A stretch of DNA of 64,000 nt, taken from positions 5,661,376-5,725,375 of the forward strand of contig OZ025224.1 in the NCBI GenBank assembly GCA_964019055.1. The letters run 5' to 3'. Both the position numbers and the translations under genes were made by a program. The notes under the pieces were generated by a model. That model was given only the letters and a program-made list of their open reading frames with translations. It ran no database searches and was not told the origin of the DNA. Shown here one piece after another: positions 25,264 through 38,755 of the stretch. The DNA comes from Anthopleura xanthogrammica. Lineage: Eukaryota; Cnidaria; Anthozoa; Actiniaria; Actiniidae. How positions within the stretch are numbered: position 1 is the stretch's first letter; every line of letters starts with the position of its first letter.

Positions 25264-25571
25264 CGGATCTCACCCATAACTTAACTTACTGCGACGTGAT
25301 AATGAGTATGCAGTGAGAATATATAACTATTCTCACTGCATAATTAATTAGCACGGAGCTGTATAAATTAACTCCACATACATGCCTTATTGCATAACGT
25401 CGTTCGGAGCGTCGCGAGAAGTCGAGTTTTGCCCCACCCCCCTCCCCTGGTGGCGGTGCTTTTCAGGTTCCTCTTCTCGCTGTTTACCTCATATCACAAC
25501 AGTCGCGGATCTCACCCATAACTTAACTTACTGCGACGTGATAATGAGTATGCAGTGAGAATATATAACTA
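25264..25571. repeat. Pair of 66-bp direct repeats, about 242 bp apart
   Basis: CGGATCTCACCCATAACTTA through GTGAGAATATATAACT is present identically at 25264-25329 and 25506-25571. After the first copy TGCAGTGAGAATATA is also matched by an inverted TATTCTCACTGCA (hairpin 25309-25340). It may be a short element with direct-repeat ends; no coding sequence lies between. Confidence 0.6.
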
Positions 25572-26063
25572 ACTTAAATTGATTTGCGAAATCCATATTT
25601 ACTTGCACAACTGATTTAAAGATAAAATGTCTCAGTCTAAGTTTAAAGTTTAACTGAAAGATGCAAGTATTAAGAATAGCTAGTTTTTTTGAAAATTATT
25701 TTCCTCAGATTTGAATTTTTTTTAATGCTTTGAAGGCCAAAATTTTCAATTTTCCGCTTTCAGTTTTTCCTGCCTGTAAGGCACAAGGAGAGTTGGTCAC
25801 GCTGTTTCGTAACGCCGCGTCACACTTGTCACGAATTTAGCACTCGGTATAGTCTAGCTCAAAAAATTGAACTGGGTACTCCGCTTTTAGGCAGTGCCAA
25901 AATTTATATATTAGACTTATTGATGTAAGTTTCTCTAAGAGTTTAAATAATGCACGAAAATTATCAATAATAAATTAGCCATTCTTAAGTGACAGTTGAT
26001 CCTCAATACCATCAGCTCGATATTCTAAGTCTTAGTGAAATGAAATGCGTTCGGTGTGAATAA

Positions 26064-26123
26064 TAGAATAAAGAATTAAGAGAAAAATATCATATGATAT
26101 TTTTCTCTTAATTCTTTATTCTA
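26064..26123. repeat. Perfect 60-bp palindrome
   Basis: Each 30-bp arm (TAGAATAAAGAATTAAGAGA, then AAAATATCAT) is exactly mirrored around the centre CATATG at 26091-26096, with no loop. Intergenic. Confidence 0.9.
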
Positions 26124-26404
26124 AGTCTTTGCTGAGATCCAAAAAGAATTTATTTCGTTTTTTTGTCAAATTAATTACTGTAGGAAGTTTATTGGCCTGG
26201 AAGCAATCATTACGAGAGGATTTGTTTGGTACAGCAGTAGAGTAATAAATAAGTTAAGTGTTTGTTTGTACGCAGGCATAGATCGTTGTTTTTTTAGCAG
26301 AAATATAGTTATAATTTTGAAATCAGTGTTTAGTATCTAAATGAACCGTTTGGTTTTCTAGTTAGATACTAAAAGATTTTGCTTCATCAAGCGTTAATTT
26401 TTAT

Positions 26405-26455
26405 AAGTTATTGCGATTTTGAGCCGCCAATACGGGTTTATATTGGCGGCTAGTT
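26405..26455. mobile_element. Short copy of the GAGCCGCCAATACGGG repeat
   Basis: TTATTGCGATTTTGAGCCGC, then CAATACGGGTTTATATTGGC, is the same sequence seen at 4965-5130. Confidence 0.55.
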
Positions 26456-27924
26456 GGGAGAAAAGTATATTCTGTATTGGCCGTAGTCGCGAAGCTATAA
26501 TTACTGAGTGTACATTTTGCTTAAATTTGCTTAACTTTGCTTCAGATTGTCTTGATTCTTGCTGTGTGTTGCTTAAACAGCTTATATTCTGTCAAATACT
26601 GTATGACTGATTTATGCAGACCTATCCTTGCCGATTTCCGCAAACTTGTTCTTTTAATAAATTCCTGAAAAAAACTGCCGGCTTGAATCTGCGTAACAGA
26701 TCTTTAAAATAATAATAAATTGATTGAAAAAATATAGAGTACTTTACTTCTCTAACAAATGAGAACAAAAATTAACAGAAAAACAAGTGCAAGAAATTGA
26801 TCTATGTGATTGAAGATATTTAAACAATATGAAATATCTGAATTAATATCGGTTCTCAGCGGATGATATCATAAATGTTATTTTTAGAAACATTCCACTA
26901 CCGCAGCCTGATATCCTTATTCTCCCTATTTCAATTTGTGCCTAGTGTATCTAAACGTTAAAAAAACAAAAACAAGCAGAAATGAAGAATGTTCTTTTTA
27001 TTGCTTACCATTCTCAAGTTTAAGCTGGATGTTGAAGCCAGATTTGACAAACAATCCAGTCCTATATATTTGAATGAGTCTCTTTACTCCTTCATGCTCT
27101 TGTTATTTTTGAAGTGTTGACGGCACATGTTCCTAAAATACTCGTAGCCCTAGGCGATTTTATTTCCAAAAACAAAAGTCTAATGAAATTTATGCTCTTG
27201 TTAAGATATGAATGAGTACTGATTTTTTTTTACAAAGTTTCTATTATTCTGTAAAAATTCATTTTCCATCTCGTTAATTGCCGTAAGAGGCAGTAATTCA
27301 TTTGATAACGTACTAATTAATAGTTGGGGTAGTTTTAAATTCCTATAATGCTTTGAATGCTTTAGTTTCGAGAAGATAGCAAAATTTGAAGAGCACTACA
27401 AGTACTGTGTTCTACCCATTGATTTTTGATGACTTGGTTTGAAACTTTCTGGAGTATGGAATGCTCTTTAAGGCACGTTCACCATGGCATAATATCGCAG
27501 CAACGAAACAAAATAGTTTCTCTGGGCCTTCTCTCCTCTTCTTAAGTTCACTTGATAATTACGTGATTAGCCAAGTACAATGACTCATCAGATTCATTCA
27601 AAAAAATATAGTTAAGATTGTCATAATTAAGATTGACCGCAATTAAGACTGGTTTGACGTCATTCAAAACATACAGGAAGTCTACTCTATAGATAGGTCA
27701 CTACGCTTCTAATCCGCAACCAAGCATTCCTTTTTTTCTTGAACCGACACAATTATCAATTACGATTAATAGAAAACTTCAAATGCAATGGAATAGAATT
27801 ATGTAGATGAAAGCTGTATTACGAGTTGCACTGATATTTACAATACGTATTTAAATATTGTTAACTACTCGTGCTTGGACATTATATTTGAATCAACGAT
27901 TGAAGCTTAAACAGGAAAAATCCA

Positions 27925-27995
27925 CCATTGTACGATAGCTTTTGACGTATTTTATTATGGTCTAATGAAGCAAAGCGACCCAATATATAAGTCAT
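27925..27995 (+). promoter_or_regulatory. Gene C core promoter, TATA at 27984
   Basis: TATATAAG (27984-27991) lies 103 bp before the gene C ATG. The upstream block CCATTGTACGATAGCTTT...GGTCTAATGAAGCAAAGCGA is shared with gene B, so the two genes are probably co-regulated. Confidence 0.7.
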
Positions 27996-28086
27996 TAACT
28001 CCCAACGTCTGATAACTTACCGAGCTACACTGCAGTGGAAGGAATACATAGCAGTTTTTTTCAAGTTCTGCTTTTTCAATTCTCAA

Positions 28087-31000
28087 ATGCTACGAGTGTG
28101 TGGGATTCTCATTTTTGGGGTATTCCTCCATGCCATCAGCACCGCGCGAGGCCTTCCTGGTAGGTACCTACTGTTTGTACAGAATAAGTTGAACGACATT
28201 TCTAGTTATCGATCAAAAGTCCCAACCAATTGTGATCGCTTATAGAAGTATAGAAATAGGGAATATCCGCTTCGTCTCCTGCTATTTAAGCAGAAATTGA
28301 AGTCTTGCTTAGGTGTATAGAGTTTACTAAATACTGCGTCAAAGAGATTCAGATACTTTTTTTACACAGGGATAACCTCATAACTTCCTTTCAAGTCGCC
28401 TATTATTTAGCTTTGTTGTTTCATTTGTATCGCTTTTCCTCGTATTTGCTCCGTCTTAGTTTTACTTGTTGTTAATCATAGTTTCATTTGCAATTTGAAT
28501 AAACTATGTCTTATGTATCTATGTATGTATGCTAGTATGCTTGAAAGACTTAGTCTCAAATTCTTAAGAACGCTGTCGCAAGATTATTTGACGGTTTAAA
28601 ATCCATCAATTATTGCCAACGAAGTTGGCTAACATAGTGGAGTTTCAGGAGTTTTGAGTTTATTACGGAAGTGCGTCATTTCTTTTGTTCTAAACAGGTT
28701 TGACTGGTTAACCCTCCATATAAGGAAGTGTACATAGTTTCGTTGTGAGTTGTGAGTAATTATGTGGCGCGACGTCGCTAGGTGTCAATTCCATTACTGA
28801 TAACATAGTTAATGGAGTGGAATGGTTTGGAAAACCTATTGTTCTAGGTTTTCGTTTGGCGAGCGATATTGAATTGACCATCACGTGATATTGACCATGC
28901 ACAATGAACGAAAGCAAGTATGGCTGAAAATACTAGTTTCCGTACTATTTTCATGTACAATCATTTTGAAAGTGTAAAATTTTCATTCTAAGATTACAAA
29001 GAAGAGGGTAAATGATTCTGCGCAGATACAGTTCAGTTACTAGATGATAAATAAGAAAGCATACAAAAAGGTTGATTTCCTTTTCATAAACAAATAATCT
29101 CTATCATATAGGATTTATTAACAAATACCACCTATTTTAGAACATTTTGAGAAAAAAATTGTATCTATTCCTTGAGTTACTATGAACAAACGCTAATTTA
29201 TTTTATAACAATTATATAACACGTGAACCAGTTCATAATTTTAGGGCGGCAACTTTAGCTCAATCGTTAACTCAGTATTAAGTCTAGGAATCATCCACTA
29301 CACTACTGAAGATGTTCATTATTTTTTTCCAGCGTTCCATATTATGTATCGAGGAATTATCTCTCTGCAGAGTTGTAGTATCGTTAAAAAGTTTCCTTTA
29401 TAAACAGGACCAGCACAATCCGTACTAGTACTGAACCTGAAACTGGTACTTGGTTACAAAGTCAGATAGCTAATATTATCTTAATAATTCATTTTCTTTA
29501 GCAGGTTTCTGTGGTGCTAAAGCCGATGGTAACTACCCAGACCCTAACAACTGCCGTGGTTTCATCTCCTGCTCCAACCACCTTACGTACCGCATGCCAT
29601 GCCCTGCCGAACTGAAATGGAACGACGCTAAAAAGAGATGTGATTGGCCACAACACGCTAACCCTAGGTGTGGACCATCATCTAATGCAGCTCCTTCTTA
29701 CTCTTGTAAAGTCCAAGTCATCTCAAGTAAGTAAAATACAAAGGTTTTTCTTTCCATTTTTAAATTCTTTTTGTGATTGTCAATATATCATTCTTTTTAA
29801 GTGATTTCGTTTGCTTTAGTTTTCTATCTATGTTGTGATTTTTTTCATTTTTCTTTAAACGTCAAATACGGTAGTCTGACATAATGTTACATAATGTTAC
29901 AGACAAAATATTTTAATCAGTGAACGTTTTACTTTTATGATATTTCTGTACGAATGTGTTTCTATATTTTTCTCATTGCTTTCAAACTATTTCGCAATCC
30001 TTCATGAATGTTACTCCTGAAATCAACAGACAACAACTTTTGCAGCGGTAAGGCAAATGGAAACTACCCAGACCCAAGTAATTGTCATGGTTACATAGCC
30101 TGTTCTAATGGCTTAACTTATCACATGCCATGCCCTGCTCAACTTAAATGGAACGACCGACAAAAGAGATGTGACTGGCCACGACATGCGTATCCTGCGT
30201 GTTCTGGGGCTACAGCAGCACCAACAATAGTACCAGTGACATCCTCAGGAGGAGCTGGAGGTAATTAGAATGATTCAAAAGATCAAAGGGGATTACTTCC
30301 TTTATTGTCTTAAATTTGTATACAATTTTTTTAAAATTAAAACTATGCTCTTGTTTCCAGGTGATTTCTGTAAAAGCAAACATAATGGTAACTATCCTGA
30401 CCCCAACAATTGCTACGGGTACATTGCTTGTTCCAATCACATAACATATCACATGCCATGCCCTGCTCAACTGAAATGGAACGACCGACAAAAGAGATGT
30501 GACTGGCCACGACATGCCAACCCTGGCTGCTCTGGAGCACATCAATGGCCATCTTACCACTGCGTCTGTCCAAATGGAAACAATCATAGTAAGTATTGAT
30601 ATTCACTATCCATACAGCGATGAGTCTGATATTCTTCATTGCTAAAATTCGTGCTAAACTTGATATCGTCGTCTATCGTTCATTATTCTATTTTGGTGTA
30701 ATGTACAGGCAAGGTGTAATATGGTCATTCCCAACTATTTTTTGGTTTTCATCAGGTGATTTCTGTAGTAGCAAGGTCAACGGTAACTACCCTGATTCAG
30801 CTAATTGCCATGGTTACATCGCATGCTCCAATGGTATCACCTATCACATGCCATGCCCTGCAGGTCTAGTCTGGAATGGTGCCACAAAGAGATGTGATTG
30901 GAAGCGTAATGTTCCTCAACCTTGCGGCACACTGACTACACCTCCAACCAGTTCTCCTGTTACAACATCTGCACAAAGTATGCGAGTCTTTGTCTTTTTC

Positions 31001-34000
31001 CTTTCCTTCTAATCTTAGTATGAAACATTGTAATTGAAAGATTCACAATGGTCAAAACAATGCATTGGCAGCTTGGAACCTTGAATGGCCGAGAAAAGCA
31101 ATGTGTATACTATCCGACCCTTTTCTTTGTAATATTTAGAGAATTAATCATAAAAAAAGAACTTAATCACTATTATTATCCATGATACGGTGAAAATATG
31201 CACTAGAATTTGAACATTGCATTTTATCACATTAAAAAAAAAACAAGAATTCCTAATTTTGTTTTTGATTTATGAAAATGTCGAGCGTCTTTCAATTCTT
31301 GTAGGTAGCTCTAACTGTGCTGGTAGGTCCAATGGAAACTACCCTGACCCCAAGAATTGCCGTGGATACATCGCCTGTGCCAATGGCATCACCTATCATA
31401 TGCCATGCCCTGCCGAACTGAAATGGAACGACGCTAAAAAGAGATGTGATTGGCCACAACACGCTAACCCTCCGTGTGGACCATCATCTAATCCAGCTCC
31501 TTCTTACTCTTGTAAAGTCCAAGTCATCTCAAGTAAGTAAAATACAAAGGTTTTTCTTTCCATTTTTAAATTCTTTTTGTGATTGTCAATATATCATTCT
31601 TTTTAAGTGATTTCGTTTGCTTTAGTTTTCTATCTATGTTGTGATTTTTTTCCTTTTTCTTTAAACGTCAAATACGGTAGTCTGACATAATGTTACATAA
31701 TGTTACAGACAAAATATTTTAATCAGTGAACGTTTTACTTTTATGATATTTCTGTACAAATGTGTTTCTATATTTTTCTCATTGCTTTCAAACTATTTCG
31801 CAATCCTTCATGAATGTTACTCCTGAAATCAACAGACAACAACTTTTGCAGCGGTAAGGCAAATGGAAACTACCCAGACCCAAGTAATTGTCATGGTTAC
31901 ATAGCCTGTTCTAATGGCTTAACTTATCACATGCCATGCCCTGCTCAACTTAAATGGAACGACCGACAAAAGAGATGTGACTGGCCACGACATGCGTATC
32001 CTGCGTGTTCTGGGGCTACAGCAGCACCAACAATAGTACCAGTGACATCCTCAGGAGGAGCTGGAGGTAATTAGAATGATTCAAAAGATCAAAGGGGATT
32101 ACTTCCTTTATTGTCTTAAATTTGTATACAATTTTTTTAAAATTAAAACTATGCTCTTGTTTCCAGGTGATTTCTGTAAAAGCAAACATAATGGTAACTA
32201 TCCTGACCCCAACAATTGCTACGGGTACATTGCTTGTTCCAATCACATAACATATCACATGCCATGCCCTGCTCAACTGAAATGGAACGACCGACAAAAG
32301 AGATGTGACTGGCCACGACATGCCAACCCTGGCTGCTCTGGAGCACATCAATGGCCATCTTACCACTGCGTCTGTCCAAATGGAAACAATCATAGTAAGT
32401 ATTGATATTCACTATCCATACAGCGATGAGTCTGATATTCTTCATTGCTAAAATTCGTGCTAAACTTGATATCGTCGTCTATCGTTCATTATTCTATTTT
32501 GGTGTAATGTACAGGCAAGGTGTAATATGGTCATTCCCAACTATTTTTTGGTTTTCATCAGGTGATTTCTGTAGTAGCAAGGTCAACGGTAACTACCCTG
32601 ATTCAGCTAATTGCCATGGTTACATCGCATGCTCCAATGGTATCACCTATCACATGCCATGCCCTGCAGGTCTAGTCTGGAATGGTGCCACAAAGAGATG
32701 TGATTGGAAGCGTAATGTTCCTCAACCTTGCGGCACACTGACTACACCTCCAACCAGTTCTCCTGTTACAACATCTGCACAAAGTATGCGAGTCTTTGTC
32801 TTTTTCCTTTCCTTCTAATCTTAGTATGAAACATTGTAATTGAAAGATTCACAATGGTCAAAACAATGCATTGGCAGCTTGGAACCTTGAATGGCCGAGA
32901 AAAGCAATGTGTATACTATCCGACCCTTTTCTTTGTAATATTTAGAGAATTAATCATAAAAAAAGAACTTAATCACTATTATTATCCATGATACGGTGAA
33001 AATATGCACTAGAATTTGAACATTGCATTTTATCACATTAAAAAAAAAAAAACAAGAATTCCTAATTTTGTTTTTGATTTATGAAAATGTCGAGCGTCTT
33101 TCAATTCTTGTAGGTAGCTCTAACTGTGCTGGTAGGTCCAATGGAAACTACCCTGACCCCAAGAATTGCCGTGGATACATCGCCTGTGCCAATGGCATCA
33201 CCTATCATATGCCATGCCCTGCCGAACTGAAATGGAACGACGCTAAAAAGAGATGTGATTGGCCACAACACGCTAACCCTCCGTGTGGACCATCATCTAA
33301 TCCAGCTCCTTCTTACTCTTGTAAAGTCCAAGTCATCTCAAGTAAGTAAAATACAAAGGTTTTTCTTTCCATTTTTAAATTCTTTTTGTGATTGTCAATA
33401 TATCATTCTTTTTAAGTGATTTCGTTTGCTTTAGTTTTCTATCTATGTTGTGATTTTTTTCCTTTTTCTTTAAACGTCAAATACGGTAGTCTGACATAAT
33501 GTTACATAATGTTACAGACAAAATATTTTAATCAGTGAACGTTTTACTTTTATGATATTTCTGTACAAATGTGTTTCTATATTTTTCTCATTGCTTTCAA
33601 ACTATTTCGCAATCCTTCATGAATGTTACTCCTGAAATCAACAGACAACAACTTTTGCAGCGGTAAGGCAAATGGAAACTACCCAGACTCCAGTAATTGT
33701 CATGGTTACATAGCCTGTTCTAATGGCTTAACTTATCACATGCCATGCCCTGCTCAACTTAAATGGAACGACCGACAAAAGAGATGTGACTGGCCACGAC
33801 ATGCGTATCCTGCGTGTTCTGGGGCTACAGCAGCACCAACAATAGTACCAGTGACATCCTCAGGAGGAGCTGGAGGTAATTAGAATGATTCAAAAGATCA
33901 AAGGGGATTACTTCCTTTATTGTCTTAAATTTGTATACAATTTTTTTAAAATTAAAACTATGCTCTTGTTTCCAGGTGATTTCTGTAAAAGCAAACATAA

Positions 34001-37000
34001 TGGTAACTATCCTGACCCCAACAATTGCTACGGGTACATTGCTTGTTCCAATCACATAACATATCACATGCCATGCCCTGCTCAACTGAAATGGAACGAC
34101 CGACAAAAGAGATGTGACTGGCCACGACATGCCAACCCTGGCTGCTCTGGAGCACATCAATGGCCATCTTACCACTGCGTCTGTCCAAATGGAAACAATC
34201 ATAGTAAGTATTGATATTCACTATCCATACAGCGATGAGTCTGATATTCTTCATTGCTAAAATTCGTGCTAAACTTGATATCGTCGTCTATCGTTCATTA
34301 TTCTATTTTGGTGTAATGTACAGGCAAGGTGTAATATGGTCATTCCCAACTATTTTTTGGTTTTCATCAGGTGATTTCTGTAGTAGCAAGGTCAACGGTA
34401 ACTACCCTGATTCAGCTAATTGCCATGGTTACATCGCATGCTCCAATGGTATCACCTATCACATGCCATGCCCTGCAGGTCTAGTCTGGAATGGTGCCAC
34501 AAAGAGATGTGATTGGAAGCGTAATGTTCCTCAACCTTGCGGCACACTGACTACACCTCCAACCAGTTCTCCTGTTACAACATCTGCACAAAGTATGCGA
34601 GTCTTTGTCTTTTTCCTTTCCTTCTAATCTTAGTATGAAACATTGTAATTGAAAGATTCACAATGGTCAAAACAATGCATTGGCAGCTTGGAACCTTGAA
34701 TGGCCGAGAAAAGCAATGTGTATACTATCCGACCCTTTTCTTTGTAATATTTAGAGAATTAATCATAAAAAAAGAACTTAATCACTATTATTATCCATGA
34801 TACGGTGAAAATATGCACTAGAATTTGAACATTGCATTTTATCACATTAAAAAAAAAACAAGAATTCCTAATTTTGTTTTTGATTTATGAAAATGTCGAG
34901 CGTCTTCCAATTCTTGTAGGTAGCTCTAACTGTGCTGGTAGGTCCAATGGAAACTACCCTGACCCCAAGAATTGCCGTGGATACATCGCCTGTGCCAATG
35001 GCATCACCTATCATATGCCATGCCCTGCCGAACTGAAATGGAACGACGCTAAAAAGAGATGTGATTGGCCACAACACGCTAACCCTCCGTGTGGACCATC
35101 ATCTAATCCAGCTCCTTCTTACTCTTGTAAAGTCCAAGTCATCTCAAGTAAGTAAAATACAAAGGTTTTTCTTTCCATTTTTAAATTCCTTTTGTGATTG
35201 TCAATATATCATTCTTTTTAAGTGATTTCGTTTGCTTTAGTTTTCTATCTATGTTGTGATTTTTTTCCTTTTTCTTTAAACGTCAAATACGGTAGTCTGA
35301 CATAATGTTACATAATGTTACAGACAAAATATTTTAATCAGTGAACGTTTTACTTTTATGATATTTCTGTACAAATGTGTTTCTATATTTTTCTCATTGC
35401 TTTCAAACTATTTCGCAATCCTTCATGAATGTTACTCCTGAAATCAACAGACAACAACTTTTGCAGCGGTAAGGCAAATGGAAACTACCCAGACTCCAGT
35501 AATTGTCATGGTTACATAGCCTGTTCTAATGGCTTAACTTATCACATGCCATGCCCTGCTCAACTTAAATGGAACGACCGACAAAAGAGATGTGACTGGC
35601 CACGACATGCGTATCCTGCGTGTTCTGGGGCTACAGCAGCACCAACAATAGTACCAGTGACATCCTCAGGAGGAGCTGGAGGTAATTAGAATGATTCAAA
35701 AGATCAAAGGGGATTACTTCCTTTATTGTCTTAAATTTGTATACAATTTTTTTAAAATTAAAACTGTGCTCTTGTTTCCAGGTGATTTCTGTAAAAGCAA
35801 ACATAATGGTAACTATCCTGACCCCAACAATTGCTACGGGTACATTGCTTGTTCCAATCACATAACATATCACATGCCATGCCCTGCTCAACTGAAATGG
35901 AACGACCGACAAAAGAGATGTGACTGGCCACGACATGCCAACCCTGGCTGCTCTGGAGCACATCAATGGCCATCTTACCACTGCGTCTGTCCAAATGGAA
36001 ACAATCATAGTAAGTATTGATATTCACTATCCATACAGCGATGAGTCTGATATTCTTCATTGCTAAAATTCGTGCTAAACTTGATATCGTCGTCTATCGT
36101 TCATTATTCTATTTTGGTGTAATGTACAGGCAAGGTGTAATATGGTCATTCCCAACTATTTTTTGGTTTTCATCAGGTGATTTCTGTAGTAGCAAGGTCA
36201 ACGGTAACTACCCTGATTCAGCTAATTGCCATGGTTACATCGCATGCTCCAATGGTATCACCTATCACATGCCATGCCCTGCAGGTCTAGTCTGGAATGG
36301 TGCCACAAAGAGATGTGATTGGAAGCGGAATGTTCCTCAACCTTGCGGTACACTGACTACACCTCCAACCAGTTCTCCTGTTACAACATCTGCACAAAGT
36401 ATGCGAGTCTTTGTCTTTTTCCTTTCCTTCTAATCTTAGTATGAAACATTGTAATTGAAAGATTCACAATGGTCAAAACAATGCATTGGCAGCTTGGAAC
36501 CTTGAATGGCCGAGAAAAGCAATGTGTATACTATCCGACCCTTTTCTTTGTAATATTTAGAGAATTAATCATAAAAAAAGAACTTAATCACTATTATTAT
36601 CCATGATACGGTGAAAATATGCACTAGAATTTGAACATTGCATTTTATCACATTAAAAAAAAAAACAAGAATTCCTAATTTTGTTTTTGATTTATGAAAA
36701 TGTCGAGCGTCTTTCAATTCTTGTAGGTAGCTCTAACTGTGCTGGTAGGTCCAATGGAAACTACCCTGACCCCAAGAATTGCCGTGGATACATCGCCTGT
36801 GCCAATGGCATCACCTATCATATGCCATGCCCTGCCGAACTGAAATGGAACGACGCTAAAAAGAGATGTGATTGGCCACAACACGCTAACCCTCCGTGTG
36901 GACCATCATCTAATCCAGCTCCTTCTTACTCTTGTAAAGTCCAAGTCATCTCAAGTAAGTAAAATACAAAGGTTTTTCTTTCCATTTTTAAATTCTTTTT

Positions 37001-38720
37001 GTGATTGTCAATATATCATTCTTTTTAAGTGATTTCGTTTGCTTTAGTTTTCTATCTATGTTGTGATTTTTTTCCTTTTTCTTTAAACGTCAAATACGGT
37101 AGTCTGACATAATGTTACATAATGTTACAGACAAAATATTTTAATCAGTGAACGTTTTACTTTTATGATATTTCTGTACAAATGTGTTTCTATATTTTTC
37201 TCATTGCTTTCAAACTATTTCGCAATCCTTCATGAATGTTACTCCTGAAATCAACAGACAACAACTTTTGCAGCGGTAAGGCAAATGGAAACTACCCAGA
37301 CTCCAGTAATTGTCATGGTTACATAGCCTGTTCTAATGGCTTAACTTATCACATGCCATGCCCTGCTCAACTTAAATGGAACGACCGACAAAAGAGATGT
37401 GACTGGCCACGACATGCGTATCCTGCGTGTTCTGGGGCTACAGCAGCACCAACAATAGTACCAGTGACATCCTCAGGAGGAGCTGGAGGTAATTAGAATG
37501 ATTCAAAAGATCAAAGGGGATTACTTCCTTTATTGTCTTAAATTTGTATACAATTTTTTTAAAATTAAAACTATGCTCTTGTTTCCAGGTGATTTCTGTA
37601 AAAGCAAACATAATGGTAACTATCCTGACCCCAACAATTGCTACGGGTACATTGCTTGTTCCAATCACATAACATATCACATGCCATGCCCTGCTCAACT
37701 GAAATGGAACGACCGACAAAAGAGATGTGACTGGCCACGACATGCCAACCCTGGCTGCTCTGGAGCACATCAATGGCCATCTTACCACTGCGTCTGTCCA
37801 AATGGAAACAATCATAGTAAGTATTGATATTCACTATCCATACAGCGATGAGTCTGATATTCTTCATTGCTAAAATTCGTGCTAAACTTGATATCGTCGT
37901 CTATCGTTCATTATTCTATTTTGGTGTAATGTACAGGCAAGGTGTAATATGGTCATTCCCAACTATTTTTTGGTTTTCATCAGGTGATTTCTGTAGTAGC
38001 AAGGTCAACGGTAACTACCCTGATTCAGCTAATTGCCATGGTTACATCGCATGCTCCAATGGTATCACCTATCACATGCCATGCCCTGCAGGTCTAGTCT
38101 GGAATGGTGCCACAAAGAGATGTGATTGGAAGCGTAATGTTCCTCAACCTTGCGGTACACTGACATCACCAACAACGAGTTTTCCTGTTACAACATCTGT
38201 GCAAAGTAAGCAGAATCGCATTTTTGTATATCGAGCTTAAAAATTTAAAAATGGGGAAAGCAGAAGAAGATTAAAATTTAATCAGATTAGAAAAAAGTAT
38301 TGGGGTACGTGTATTGGAATTTTTTGAATATATGATAAATGGTTGTCAGTCATGATATATTTTGAAAATTTGTTGAGCGAGGATGATATATATTTACTAC
38401 ATACAAATTTCTTGTTAGCATTTGAATTTCCTGTTGTTTAATATCTCACACTGTTCATGTTGTTATTATCCTTAGACAGCTTTAACTGTGCTGGAAGACC
38501 CAATGGTAACTATCCTGACCCAAACAAATGCAGTGGATACATCGCATGTTCCAATGGCCGCACCTATCGAATGCCATGCCCTGCAGGTCTAGTTTGGAAT
38601 GATATCCCAAAGAGATGTGATTGGAAGCGTAATGTTCCTCCACCATGCGGCACTTCGAATACACCACCAACAACAATCTCTCCTGTCCCAACATCTGGAC
38701 CAAGTGAGCATCTTAGCATA

Positions 38721-38755
<35 letters not shown>

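Larger units (their letters stand above)
22820..27900. other. Intergenic between genes B and C, no gene seen
   Basis: About 5 kb of AT-rich DNA with minisatellites and palindromes listed separately. A somewhat GC-richer stretch at about 24780-25030 shows no convincing coding match. Short open frames at 23635 and 26419 have no recognisable domains. Confidence 0.65.
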
